DNA of 64,000 nt from JAOUGY01 sp963785075 (GTDB taxonomy: Bacteria > Actinomycetota > Acidimicrobiia > Spongiisociales > ZC4RG35): positions 496,001 through 560,000 of the forward strand of contig CAWATW010000004.1 in the NCBI GenBank assembly GCA_963785075.1, read 5' to 3'. Below the pieces are notes generated by a model, which was given only the letters and a program-made list of their open reading frames with translations, made no database searches and was not told the origin of the DNA. Positions within the stretch are counted from its first letter, which is position 1; every line of letters begins with the position of its first letter. Below are positions 1 through 8,064 of the stretch, one piece after another. A program made the position numbers and the translations under genes.

Positions 1-308
1 CCTACGGCGCCGAGACCTACGACTCGATCATCATCGTGGCCCTGGCCGCAGTGGCGGCCGGTTCCGACGACCCGCTTGCCATCGCTGCCGAGATCAACGG
101 CATCACTGGTGGTGGCGAGGTGTGCACCGACTTCGCCGCCTGCGTGGCAGTCATCGACGCCGGGGGCGACCCCGACTACGACGGTCTCGGTGGCCCGTAC
201 GAGTTCGTGGACGCCGGCGAGCCGGCGGCGGCTTCGTACGGCATCCGCACCTACGACGGTGGAGAAACCCCCAACAGCGAGCTCGACGAGTACGTGTTCG
301 CTTCCTAG
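1..308 (+). CDS. LivK-type ABC substrate-binding protein, C-terminal fragment
   Basis: The reading frame is open from the left edge to a TAG at 306-308, so only about the last 100 residues are visible. The stretch around GGPYEFVDAGEP and SYGIRTYDGG is typical of the closing lobe of periplasmic type I leucine/isoleucine/valine-binding proteins. It would capture a ligand outside the membrane and deliver it to the LivHM permease encoded nearby at 2574-4951, which is on the opposite strand and convergent with this gene. Ligand unknown. The two cysteines in the fragment (GGEVCTDFAAC) could form a disulfide. Confidence 0.8.
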   Translation, partial: YGAETYDSIIIVALAAVAAGSDDPLAIAAEINGITGGGEVCTDFAACVAVIDAGGDPDYDGLGGPYEFVDAGEPAAASYGIRTYDGGETPNSELDEYVFAS

Positions 309-333
309 GCAAAACGTCTCCGATAGACAGCAT

Positions 334-362
334 GGAGGCCCGGGCCAAAGGCCCGGGCCTCC
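334..362 (+). terminator. hairpin after the binding-protein gene
   Basis: A perfect 13-bp inverted repeat with an AAA loop (arms 334-346 and 350-362) lies 25 bases after the stop codon. Only a weak T stretch follows, so it may end transcription inefficiently or protect the 3' end. Confidence 0.7.
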
Positions 363-384
363 GGCGTTTGGCGGAACCGGCTGC

Positions 385-458
385 GGTCCGAAGTCCGGGC
401 CGCACAGGGGAGGTCCCATCTGCCACGATCGGGTAGGCGTTGCGGGTCCGAGGTCCGC
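385..458. repeat. heptad repeats left of the four-helix-bundle gene
   Basis: Two short clusters with 7-base period: GGTCCGA/AGTCCGG at 385-398 and GGTCCGA/GGTCCGC at 445-458. The 12-mer at 445-456 is the exact reverse complement of the 12-mers at 860-871 and 917-928 beyond the gene; the 385-396 copy differs by one base. The 468-809 gene is therefore bracketed by inverted copies of the same word. Confidence 0.6.
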
Positions 459-467
459 TACCTCCAG

Positions 468-809
468 TCACCGCAACGTGCGTTTGAGACGGAGCGCCAT
501 CGACCGCAGTCCGTCGAGCATGGCCCGAATTCGTTCCGCGTCGCCAGTCGACAACATCCTCACCTCGTTGGCGAGTTCCGCCTGGAATCGGAGCTCTGCA
601 GCCGAGCCCAGGGCAATGTCGATGTACCGGGACAGTTCTCGATCCGACTTGCGTCCACGCCCCTCAGCCAGATTCGAACCCACCGACACCGCCGAGCGAC
701 GCATCTCGCGCGCGAGCCCGTAGCGCTCCTGCAATGGGAATCCCGCAGTCACGCGGTACACCTCGACGGCGAGTGCCTTGGCGTGGCTCTCAACCCTCAA
801 CCTGTTCAC
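468..809 (-). CDS. four-helix-bundle protein (S23/IVP family)
   Basis: This 113-residue protein starts with GTG. The sequence LRVESHAKALAVEVYRVTAGFP, then ERYGLAREMRRSAVSVGSNLAEG, is diagnostic of the S23/intervening-sequence (IVP) four-helix-bundle family, first seen inside 23S rRNA intervening sequences of spirochaetes and now known in many genomes. The molecular role of free-standing members is unknown; the Avd accessory protein of diversity-generating retroelements shares the fold. The length is normal for the family. It stands alone, convergent with the binding-protein gene and downstream of livF on the same strand. Its flanks carry inverted heptad repeats, which may mark it as part of a mobile or repeat-associated unit (inference). 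Confidence 0.85.
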   Translation of the reverse strand: MNRLRVESHAKALAVEVYRVTAGFPLQERYGLAREMRRSAVSVGSNLAEGRGRKSDRELSRYIDIALGSAAELRFQAELANEVRMLSTGDAERIRAMLDGLRSMALRLKRTLR

Positions 810-858
810 GTGCTGGATATACGCGACGCTACGGCTGCACTCAAGCCCATCGACGGAT

Positions 859-929
859 CGGACCTCGGACCAGAAGTTCTACCACCGCCCGACTTCCACC
901 CAGCTGAGTGCGGCCCGGACCTCGGACCG
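859..929. repeat. heptad repeats right of the four-helix-bundle gene
   Basis: CGGACCT/CGGACCA at 859-872 and CGGACCT/CGGACCG at 916-929 form two period-7 doublets 57 bases apart. They invert the words found at 385-458 on the other side of the gene. Confidence 0.6.
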
Positions 930-965
930 CGTCAACGGGCCGTTCCGGACCTGAGCCGACCGCCT

Positions 966-1694
966 CTAGTCGACCTTCGCCAGTGTCCCCAGATAGAGCT
1001 CAATGACTTTGGGATCGTTCAGCAGTTCTTGGCCTGTGTTCGTGTAGGCGTTGCGACCCTGGTCGAGGACGTAGCCTCGGTCGCAGATCTGGAGGCAGCG
1101 ACGGGCGTTCTGCTCCACCATGATCACGGCGACGCCGGTGCGGTTGATCTGCTTGGTTCGGATGAAGACCTGGTCCTGCAGGGCCGGTGAGAGCCCGGCC
1201 GAGGGCTCGTCGAGAAGCAGCACCTTCGGGTCCATCATCAGCGCCCGTCCCATGGCGAGCATCTGCCGCTCACCCCCGGAGAGCGAGCCGGCACGCTGGC
1301 GGAGCCGCTCACCGAGGCGTGGGAACAGCTCGGTCACGAAGCCGAGTCGATCGTCGAAGGTCTTGGGAGCGAGGAACACACCCATTTCGAGGTTCTCGGC
1401 GATCGTCAGGCTCGGAAAAACGTTGTTGGTCTGCGGAACGTATCCGATGCCGCGAGAGACCAACGCGTGAGCCTTGAGTTTTGTGATGTCCTCGCCGTTG
1501 TACACCACCTCCCCGGCCGTCACGTTGATGAGTCCAAAGAGCGCTTTCAGCATCGTCGACTTCCCGGCGCCATTCGGTCCGATGATCCCGACGAGCTCGC
1601 CCGGTGCCACCTCCATGTTCACACCGTTCAGGATGTTCACTTCGGGGATGTAGCCGGCGATCACGTCGGTCAGTTTGATCACTGGCTCACTCAT
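966..1694 (-). CDS. livF: branched-chain amino-acid ABC transporter ATPase LivF
   Basis: This 242-residue ATPase has Walker A GPNGAGKST at 39-47, the ABC signature LSGGE at 138-142 and Walker B VLLLDEPS near 158-165. The length, and the GYVPQTNNVFPSLT switch region, are typical of LivF. It pairs with LivG to power import of hydrophobic amino acids (or a related small ligand) through LivHM at the cytoplasmic membrane. It is last in the minus-strand operon livH-livM-livG-livF, and its ATG overlaps the livG stop by 4 bp, suggesting translational coupling. The true ligand cannot be read from the sequence; LivF-like ATPases also serve urea and amide importers. Confidence 0.93.
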   Translation of the reverse strand: MSEPVIKLTDVIAGYIPEVNILNGVNMEVAPGELVGIIGPNGAGKSTMLKALFGLINVTAGEVVYNGEDITKLKAHALVSRGIGYVPQTNNVFPSLTIAENLEMGVFLAPKTFDDRLGFVTELFPRLGERLRQRAGSLSGGERQMLAMGRALMMDPKVLLLDEPSAGLSPALQDQVFIRTKQINRTGVAVIMVEQNARRCLQICDRGYVLDQGRNAYTNTGQELLNDPKVIELYLGTLAKVD

Positions 1695-2584
1695 GGCTGC
1701 GGGTCCGATCGTTCTCCCAAGATGGCCGCATCCTGGGCCAGCTGGGCCTGCTCTTCTTCTTCGGACAGCGGGGCGTCGTGGTGAGCGCCGAGGTAGGCAT
1801 CGATCACAGCCTGGTTGGCGCCGATCGTCTCATGGGGTCCTTCGGCGATGACCTGCCCTTCCGCCATGACCACCACCCAATCGGAGATGTCCCGCACGAC
1901 GTCCATGTCGTGCTCGACAAAGACCACGCTGATCCCTTCTTCCCGAAGACTCTTGACGTGCTCGAGCAGCGACTGGGTGAGCGCCGGATTGACACCGGCC
2001 ATGGGCTCGTCGAGACAGATCAGCGACGGCGACGACATCAGCGCCCGCGCCATCTCGAGCAGCTTGCGCTGCCCGCCAGAGAGCGTGCCGGCGAACTCGT
2101 TGCGCATGTGATCGAGCTTGAACCGGGTCAGCAGATCGTCGGCACGGGCCTCGATGTCCCGCTCCTGCGACAACCACAGTGGGGGAATGATGCTGCGAAA
2201 GAAGTTCTCACCACGCTGCTGCTTGGCTCCGAGCTTCATGTTGTCGATCACCGTCAGCTTGGTCAGGGACTTGGTGAGTTGGAAGGTCCGCACCATCCCC
2301 ATTCGCGCCAGCTCGTGAGGAGCCTTGCGGTCGATCGGTTTGCCGTTGAGCACTTTGGTGCCTGCGTCTGGAGCATCGAATCCGGTGATGAGGTTGAAGA
2401 ACGTCGTCTTCCCCGCCCCGTTCGGTCCGATCAGAGCCGTGATCACTCCTCGCTGAATCTGAAGCTTGTCGACGTCGACCGCGACCAGACCGCCGAATGT
2501 CTTCCGAACACCCTCCACCGAGAGGATCGGATCGGGCTTCGGGACGCCGGGCTCATGGGCCACAGACGACAGGTCAACGAGCAT
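1691..2584 (-). CDS. livG: branched-chain amino-acid ABC transporter ATPase LivG
   Basis: A 297-residue ABC ATPase. Walker A is GPNGAGKTT at 53-61, the signature LSGGQ at 168-172 and Walker B LICLDEP at 188-194. The insert after Walker A and the MAGVNPALT segment after Walker B are LivG features. It forms the ATPase pair with LivF. The start overlaps the end of livM by 11 bp and the stop overlaps livF by 4 bp. Residues 260-297 form an acidic, glutamate-rich C-terminal tail (EEEEQAQLAQDAA) longer than in most LivG proteins; its role is unknown. Confidence 0.93.
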   Translation of the reverse strand: MLVDLSSVAHEPGVPKPDPILSVEGVRKTFGGLVAVDVDKLQIQRGVITALIGPNGAGKTTFFNLITGFDAPDAGTKVLNGKPIDRKAPHELARMGMVRTFQLTKSLTKLTVIDNMKLGAKQQRGENFFRSIIPPLWLSQERDIEARADDLLTRFKLDHMRNEFAGTLSGGQRKLLEMARALMSSPSLICLDEPMAGVNPALTQSLLEHVKSLREEGISVVFVEHDMDVVRDISDWVVVMAEGQVIAEGPHETIGANQAVIDAYLGAHHDAPLSEEEEQAQLAQDAAILGERSDPQP

Positions 2585-3590
2585 CGAGCGCCATCTCCTC
2601 TCGCGAACCGAAGATGCCCTGTGGCCGGAATGCCATCAGTGCGATGAGTCCGATACCGACGAGCATGAACCGGAAGATACCGACCTGGTTCGAGTCCATC
2701 ACCGAGACGGGGATGAACCCTTCGGCGACGAATTGGCGGAGGACGTTCTCGACGAACGCCAGCAAGCCCCAGAAGATCATCGAGCCGACGATCGGCGACC
2801 ACACTCTGCCGACGCCCCCGAGAATCAGGACCGTCCAGATGAAGAAGGTGATGACTGGTACGAACGTGTCCGGCTGGACTGTCGACTTGGCGATGACCTG
2901 GAGCATCCCGGCCAGACCGCCGATGGCGCCGCCGAGCATCAACGACTGCATCTTGTACCAGTAGGCGTTCTTCCCCAGCGCACGGGCAGCATCTTCATCT
3001 TCTCGGATGGCCTTGAGGACCCGACCCCATGGGCTGCGCATCAGCTGCCACACGAGCAGCGCCAGCAGGACCACCATGATCCATCCCACGATCACGATGA
3101 ACAGGTTGTTGCCTGTGAAGAAGAAGGGTCCCCAGTCGTAGAGGTTCTGTTTGAAGGGGCTGAGGCTGTAGTACTCACCTGCGAACTCGTTGAGGCCCTC
3201 GGCGCCGCGGGTCAAGCCGCGAAGCGTCGTGGATCGGGCCATGATGCGAATGACCTCCGAGGCGGCGATGGTGACGATGGCCAGGTAGTCGGCCCGCAGC
3301 CGCAGGGTTGGCACACCCAGGATCAGCGCCAGCACCAAGGCGAACACAATCCCGATCAGAAGCGCCAGGTACGGGTTGAGTTGCCAGGTGACGATGGCGA
3401 TGCCAACCCCGTATCCGCCCATCGCCATGAACCCGACGTGACCGAAGTTCAGCAGCCCTGTGTATCCGAAATGGATGTTGAGGCCGATCGCAGCCATGGC
3501 GAAGACCATTGCCTCCACCCCGATGGCGGCAGACACAGTGAGCTGGATGATCTGCGCCCAGTCGACGGCGGCGAGGGTGGGAGCGATCAT
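2574..3590 (-). CDS. livM: branched-chain amino-acid ABC transporter permease LivM
   Basis: A 338-residue polytopic membrane protein. The family segments NIHFGYTGLLNFGHVGF, the long RADYLAIVTIAASEVIR loop and the EAA-like stretch around GKNAYWYKMQSLMLGG are all visible, with about nine to ten hydrophobic helices. The ATG at 3590 was chosen because it starts the hydrophobic part and overlaps the livH stop by 4 bp; a longer frame upstream is arginine-rich shadow sequence from livH. It forms the membrane channel with LivH. Confidence 0.92.
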   Translation of the reverse strand: MIAPTLAAVDWAQIIQLTVSAAIGVEAMVFAMAAIGLNIHFGYTGLLNFGHVGFMAMGGYGVGIAIVTWQLNPYLALLIGIVFALVLALILGVPTLRLRADYLAIVTIAASEVIRIMARSTTLRGLTRGAEGLNEFAGEYYSLSPFKQNLYDWGPFFFTGNNLFIVIVGWIMVVLLALLVWQLMRSPWGRVLKAIREDEDAARALGKNAYWYKMQSLMLGGAIGGLAGMLQVIAKSTVQPDTFVPVITFFIWTVLILGGVGRVWSPIVGSMIFWGLLAFVENVLRQFVAEGFIPVSVMDSNQVGIFRFMLVGIGLIALMAFRPQGIFGSREEMALDAR

Positions 3591-4951
3591 CCGATCCGTT
3601 CCTTTCGACCGAGGATTCCTTGCGGGCGGACCAGCAACACGAGCGCCATGACGACCAGCGCCCCGACGTTCTTCAGCTCGATGGGTATGAACAGCGTCGA
3701 GAGCTGGATCCCCAGACCGATGAGCAGGCAACCGACGAGAGCGCCGTACGCAGTGCCGAGCCCGCCGAGCGTCACTCCGGCGAAGATGAGGAGCAACACC
3801 CGGAAGCCGCCCTCCCACAACACCTGGTCTGCCTGGGCGATGAACACACCACCGAGGGCGGCGAGCGCTCCCCCGGCGACCCACACCTGACTGATGACAC
3901 GCTGGACGTCGATCCCGGACGACTCGGCGAGGTCCCGATTGTCGGACACCGCGCGCATGGCTCGCCCGATCCGAGTGCGCTGGAGCAGGAGCCCCACCAC
4001 CACGAGCACGAGGATCGACAGGATCACGGCAGTGAGGTCACCAGGGGTGATGTCGACCACGCCGATCTGGATCGCTCGCTGACCCGCAACACTTCGGTAG
4101 AAGCGACTGCCTCCACCGAAGAAGTACAGGATGATGTAGCGAGCGAGGATCCCGACACCGATCGTGACCACCATCTGGGCGATCAGCGAAGTCCCTTTCA
4201 GGCGTAGCGGGCGGAAGATGTATCGGTTCATCAACCAGCCGGTGACGCCACCCACCACGATGGCGGTCAGGGCCCCGAGGATGATCGTGACCAGGCGCTG
4301 GTCGGGCAACAGCCCGATGCTCGAGGCGAAGCTCTCGACGAGGAACGCGATGAACATGCCCCAGGTGATCATCTCGGCATGGGCGAAGTTGACGAGTCCG
4401 GTGGTGCCGAAGATCAACGAGAGGCCGATCGCCCCCATCGCCAGGAAGAGCCCGAGCTTGATCCCCTCGGTGGTCAACTGGAGCACGCTCCGAAGGGTGT
4501 CCGAGTCATCCCCTCCGACCGGGCCGTCGCCCACCTGCAGACCGAACAACGCCGAGCCGGCTCGCCCCGAATCCACCGTCACGGTCGCGGTCACCCGCTC
4601 CGGATCGCGGAGCCCGACCCCCTCGGGAAGGGTTGTCGGATCGATCGTCACGCTGTAGATGCCGGGGCTCTCCACAGTGAGGAAGAAGACGCCCTCGTCG
4701 TCGGTCACTCCATCGCCGACCGGAGTTCCGTCATCTGCTGTGACCGAGAAGGCAACGCCAACTGCAGGGGTGCTGCCGGCTTCCGGATCGTTGTACGAGA
4801 CCTTGACTCGAACGCCCTGATCGGTTTCCTGGCCGAGGGCGGGGAATGGAGCGGCCATGAAGGCAGCCGAGATCAGCATGATCAGGCCGACGAGGCGCCG
4901 TCGCCCGTCGGCCCCCTGGAATGCATCGGTGAGTGCGGTGAACTGGCTCAC
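3587..4951 (-). CDS. livH: LivH permease with an N-terminal extracytoplasmic Ig-like domain
   Basis: Residues about 150-454 are a LivH permease (GLSLIFGTTGLVNFAHAE, ending RPQGILGRKE). Ahead of it, residues 20-41 form a signal-like hydrophobic segment ending at FPALGQE. Residues 45-140 then read like a carboxypeptidase-regulatory or Ig-like beta sandwich (DGTPVGDGVTDDEGVF, then ESPGIYSVTIDP). A plain LivH is about 290-310 residues, so this is a fusion. The extra domain would sit outside the membrane, where it could dock the binding protein or cell-wall material (inference). First gene of the liv operon. Confidence 0.9.
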   Translation of the reverse strand: MSQFTALTDAFQGADGRRRLVGLIMLISAAFMAAPFPALGQETDQGVRVKVSYNDPEAGSTPAVGVAFSVTADDGTPVGDGVTDDEGVFFLTVESPGIYSVTIDPTTLPEGVGLRDPERVTATVTVDSGRAGSALFGLQVGDGPVGGDDSDTLRSVLQLTTEGIKLGLFLAMGAIGLSLIFGTTGLVNFAHAEMITWGMFIAFLVESFASSIGLLPDQRLVTIILGALTAIVVGGVTGWLMNRYIFRPLRLKGTSLIAQMVVTIGVGILARYIILYFFGGGSRFYRSVAGQRAIQIGVVDITPGDLTAVILSILVLVVVGLLLQRTRIGRAMRAVSDNRDLAESSGIDVQRVISQVWVAGGALAALGGVFIAQADQVLWEGGFRVLLLIFAGVTLGGLGTAYGALVGCLLIGLGIQLSTLFIPIELKNVGALVVMALVLLVRPQGILGRKERIG

Positions 4952-5047
4952 GGATCAGGCACGTTAGCGAAGGTGAACGGGCGGTGCCCCTCGTGTGACT
5001 GTTCACGCGTCAACGGCGCGCAAAATGTCCCCCGGCGTCGCCGCGTT

Positions 5048-5443
5048 TCAGCCCTCTTCGTCGTCGTCCAACTCGATCGACTCGAGGACGGCCGACAGCA
5101 CGTCGGTCACCGAGACCACCCCGAGCAGGCGTCCTGCGTCGACGACCGGGAGATGCCGATATCCGGACTCGAGGAGCCATTGGGCGGCTTCGAACACATC
5201 GATGGACGGTGCGAAGACGTCGGGTTCCGGTGTCATCGCCTTCCGAACGACATCCGAGGCGACGAGCCCCGAAGCGATCCCCGCCACGAGATCCCGCTCG
5301 GTCAGCAAGCCGATCAGAACCCCACCTTCGACGACCCCGAGGGATCCGTGACCTGCCGAGCGCATGGCCGAAGCAGCCTCCTCGAGCGAGGTGTCTGGTC
5401 CACAGACGTGTGCCGTTCCCACCACCAAATCGCCAAGTGTCAT
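5048..5443 (-). CDS. tandem CBS-domain protein
   Basis: A 131-residue protein made of two CBS motifs: roughly 1-60 (VGTAHVCGPDTSLEEAASAM, then GLLTERDLVAG) and 68-125 (MTPEPDVFAPSIDVFEAA, then LPVVDAGRLLGVVSVTDVL). Stand-alone CBS pairs bind adenine nucleotides and act as energy or ligand sensors for partner proteins; no partner is fused here. It is soluble and ends in an acidic tail (ELDDDEEG). It lies between livH and the sigma-factor gene on the same strand, separated by gaps, so it is probably transcribed alone. Confidence 0.88.
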   Translation of the reverse strand: MTLGDLVVGTAHVCGPDTSLEEAASAMRSAGHGSLGVVEGGVLIGLLTERDLVAGIASGLVASDVVRKAMTPEPDVFAPSIDVFEAAQWLLESGYRHLPVVDAGRLLGVVSVTDVLSAVLESIELDDDEEG

Positions 5444-5645
5444 ACCCGGGACAGTAGTACCACCCGAGGCGCCCGCCTCCGCTCGTTCCTCGAGCGTCGC
5501 GCCTCAAGACGTGACGCCGACCCAGACGCGAAGCGCATCCGTGATCAGAAACACGGCCGGCGTGGGCTGGAGCCTGCCTCTGTTGGCCCGGAGTTCACGC
5601 TCTCGGCTGCGGAATCGGCTGGCGAGGTTGGGGCACCGGACAGCA

Positions 5646-5676
5646 GAAGACCCCGTCAGGACACGACGGGGTCTTC
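5646..5676 (-). terminator. hairpin downstream of the sigma-factor gene
   Basis: A perfect 12-bp stem (5646-5657 with 5665-5676) and a 7-base loop lie 24 bases past the sigma-factor stop on the minus strand. The following T stretch is weak. The rest of 5444-5699 shows no gene. Confidence 0.65.
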
Positions 5677-5699
5677 CAGGAGGTCGGCGGTTCGCCGTG

Positions 5700-6695
5700 T
5701 CAGATCAGGTCTTGTTCCCGGATCCCGAACGATGGGTGTCGAAGCCTGCACAAGGCCAGCTTCTCGAGTTGACGAATCCGCTCTCGGGTGAGGTTGAACT
5801 CCTCGCCGATCTCCTCGAGCGTTCGCGGCACTCCGTCGTAGAACCCATAGCGAAGGGCCAGGATTCGACCTTCGCGCTGGGGCAACCGGTCGATCGACTT
5901 CCTGAGAGAGTTGGCGACGTCCATCTCTTCGGTGATCTGGACCGGGTCGGCCGCATCTTCGTCCTCGATGAAGTCACCCAACTGGGCGCCATCCTCGCCG
6001 ACGGGCTGCTCGAGCGACACGGTGTCGGCCACGCCGAGCGCAAGCTCGACCTTGTCGACGGTCACACCGGCCTCTTCGGCGATTTCCTCGGGCTTGGGAT
6101 CACGTCCCAGCTCGGCCTTGAGGCTGGCCTGAGCAGCTCGCACCGCGGCGAGCGTGTCATGGAGGTGTACCGGGATGCGGACCGTACGTGACTTGTCGGC
6201 GATCGCCCTGGTGATGGCCTGGCGGATCCACCACGTCGCGTACGTGGAGAACTTGAAGCCTTTGCGCCAGTCGAACTTCTCTACGGCTCGGATGAGTCCA
6301 AGGTTGCCTTCCTGGATCAGATCGAGGAAGTCGATTCCCGAGGTATTGGCATACCGACGGGCGTTGGCCACCACCAGGCGCAGGTTGGCGGTGAGGAAGG
6401 CGTCCTTCGCTTCCCGGCCCTTGCGCTCTTGGCGGCGCAGCTCGATCTCTTCCTTCTTGTCCTTGAACGAACCCTGCTCGATCCGCTCGCCTGCCTGCTC
6501 GCCGGTCTCGATCATCTGGGCGAGCTCGACCTCCTGCTCGGCAGTGAGCAGGTCGTACTCACCGATGGCAGTGAGGTATTGGGATACGAGATCGGTTGTC
6601 AGGCGACCACGCTCGTCGGTCAGCTTGCTGACCACAGACTTGCGGGCGACCTTCTCCTTATCGCGGGAGTCGCGTCGCGGCTCGGCAGACGTCAC
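5700..6695 (-). CDS. RNA polymerase sigma factor, sigma-70 group 1/2 (SigA/HrdB-like)
   Basis: This 331-residue protein has region 1.2 at about 34-66 (DLVSQYLTAIGEYDLLTAEQE), region 2 at about 98-170 with the promoter-melting segment FKFSTYATWWIRQAI, region 3 at about 175-255, and region 4 at about 260-325 with the helix-turn-helix LEEIGEEFNLTRERIRQLE. It lacks region 1.1, so it is either a short primary factor or a SigB/HrdD-type group 2 factor; neighbours do not settle this. The GTG start at 6695 is preceded by GGAGGT at good spacing. It would direct polymerase to ordinary -10/-35 promoters. It is monocistronic, with a hairpin after it. Confidence 0.92.
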   Translation of the reverse strand: MTSAEPRRDSRDKEKVARKSVVSKLTDERGRLTTDLVSQYLTAIGEYDLLTAEQEVELAQMIETGEQAGERIEQGSFKDKKEEIELRRQERKGREAKDAFLTANLRLVVANARRYANTSGIDFLDLIQEGNLGLIRAVEKFDWRKGFKFSTYATWWIRQAITRAIADKSRTVRIPVHLHDTLAAVRAAQASLKAELGRDPKPEEIAEEAGVTVDKVELALGVADTVSLEQPVGEDGAQLGDFIEDEDAADPVQITEEMDVANSLRKSIDRLPQREGRILALRYGFYDGVPRTLEEIGEEFNLTRERIRQLEKLALCRLRHPSFGIREQDLI

Positions 6696-7218
6696 GGTTT
6701 GCGGACCTCCATGTTGGCTGCTGCGGTCGTGAGGGTGCCCCCACCAGACTCTCCGGGTCGGAGAGCCTTCTCACGGCTTCGCAGTTGGGTACAGGTGTTC
6801 ACCCGGGGGGTCACTATGACAGGTAGCGGGGCACTTGTGAACCCCCCAAGGGCTCACCCTCGTCGATTTCCGGTAACCCTGCGGTTCTCAAGTTGAAACA
6901 CCACGTTTCCCCAAGGTATTCCACAGACTTATCCACAGTCCGTGGACTACTCGTCGAAACCGCAATGGGTCGATCGACCTACATGGTGCCCGCCGATAGC
7001 GTTTCGAAACCGATACCTTGTGGAGTACGGCTCGCCACAGTGGCAACGACGACGCCAGAGGTGCAGGTCCACGGGATGCCTTCGGATGGGGGCTACCGAG
7101 ATCGCTCGCCACTCATCCGGCTTCATCCCCTCCGAACCGGATGGGTGGCGGGCTCTTTGCACACTCAGAACGTCTCCCTGTCGCAGGTGACGGGAGACTC
7201 GCCGCCTAGTCTCCGCCG
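6696..7218. other. intergenic region without a recognised gene
   Basis: This 523-base gap separates two divergent genes. It holds an interrupted inverted repeat (six G plus TCAC at 6805-6814, with GTGA plus six C at 6837-6847), a DnaA-box-like pair (6917-6938) and a 7-bp hairpin (7193-7199 with 7208-7214) directly before the methyltransferase ATG. No convincing small ORF was seen. It should also carry the promoters for both genes. Confidence 0.5.
6917..6938 (+). promoter_or_regulatory. DnaA-box-like pair
   Basis: TTATCCACAG at 6929-6938 contains the exact DnaA consensus TTATCCACA. TATTCCACAG at 6917-6926 is a degenerate second copy 12 bases earlier. Two boxes alone are not an origin; DnaA may regulate a flanking gene here. 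Confidence 0.35.
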
Positions 7219-8031
7219 ATGCCCGTCATCCCGATCGACGACGTCGACGACCCCCGAATTCGCGTGTTCCGAGGGCTGAGAGACCACCAGCTGCGGATGT
7301 TCCGCGAGCGGACCGACGCCGAGCTGGCGCCTGTGTGCATCGTCGAAGGCGAGCGCTTGATACGCCGGGCCTTGGAGGCCGGGATGGAGCCGGTGGCGAT
7401 GCTTCGCGACCCCGACCGCCCCGAGCCGATCGAAGCCGAGATGCCGGACGGCTTTCCCGTGTACACCGTCGAAGCCGACCTGGCTCCGAGGCTGGTAGGA
7501 ATGCACATCCACCGCTGGGCGATGACCTGTTTCCGTCGACCGCCCCAGCGATCCCTGGAATCGGTGCTGGCGGACGATCCCAAGTCGCTGCTCCTGACGG
7601 ACGGCGTGGTCAACCCGACCAACCTCGGCGCCATGGTGCGAACTGCCGCGGGACTCGGCGTTGATGGATTGGTCTTGGATCCGGTCTCCTGCGATCCCCT
7701 CTACCGGCGGGCTTCTCGCGTTTCGATGGGGGCGTCCTTCACCTTCCCCTGGACGCGGGTGCCGGATCTGGTCGCCACCATCGCCATGCTCAAGTCTTCG
7801 GGGTTCGGCGTCGTTGCGATACAACTGACTCCGAGGGCCGTCGACCTCCACGACGTTCCAGCGCTCCGGCCCGTTGCGCTGGTCATGGGCAACGAGGGCT
7901 ACGGCGTTTCCGAGCCGGTGCTCGAACAGGCCGACGTGGTCGCCCAGATCCCGATGCACCGCGGGGTCGACTCCCTGAACGTCGCGGCTGCGGCGGCGGT
8001 GGCATGCTGGGAGATCACCCGCCGGGCGTGA
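7219..8031 (+). CDS. TrmH/SpoU-family RNA 2'-O-methyltransferase
   Basis: This 270-residue protein carries the three SPOUT motifs: NPTNLGAMVRTAAG at 132-145 with the catalytic arginine 141, VMGNEGYG at 222-229, and IPMHRGVDSLNVAAAAAV at 244-261. Residues 1-110 include a SpoU_sub_bind-like substrate domain (VCIVEGERLIRRALEAG). It would methylate a ribose 2'-OH in tRNA or rRNA using S-adenosylmethionine bound in the trefoil knot; the exact RNA site cannot be told. The gene ends 33 bp before the DUF255 gene and is probably cotranscribed with it. Confidence 0.9.
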   Translation: MPVIPIDDVDDPRIRVFRGLRDHQLRMFRERTDAELAPVCIVEGERLIRRALEAGMEPVAMLRDPDRPEPIEAEMPDGFPVYTVEADLAPRLVGMHIHRWAMTCFRRPPQRSLESVLADDPKSLLLTDGVVNPTNLGAMVRTAAGLGVDGLVLDPVSCDPLYRRASRVSMGASFTFPWTRVPDLVATIAMLKSSGFGVVAIQLTPRAVDLHDVPALRPVALVMGNEGYGVSEPVLEQADVVAQIPMHRGVDSLNVAAAAAVACWEITRRA

Positions 8032-8064
8032 CGGGTTTGTCTCCCCGGAGGGTACGGTTGCACG

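Noticed and set aside
2466..3890. A 474-codon plus-strand frame over livM
   Set aside because: Antisense shadow in GC-rich DNA. The minus-strand LivM is unmistakable and the shadow has no family features.
6917..6938. Chromosomal replication origin
   Set aside because: Only two DnaA-like boxes, no AT-rich unwinding region, and no dnaA, dnaN or gyrB nearby.
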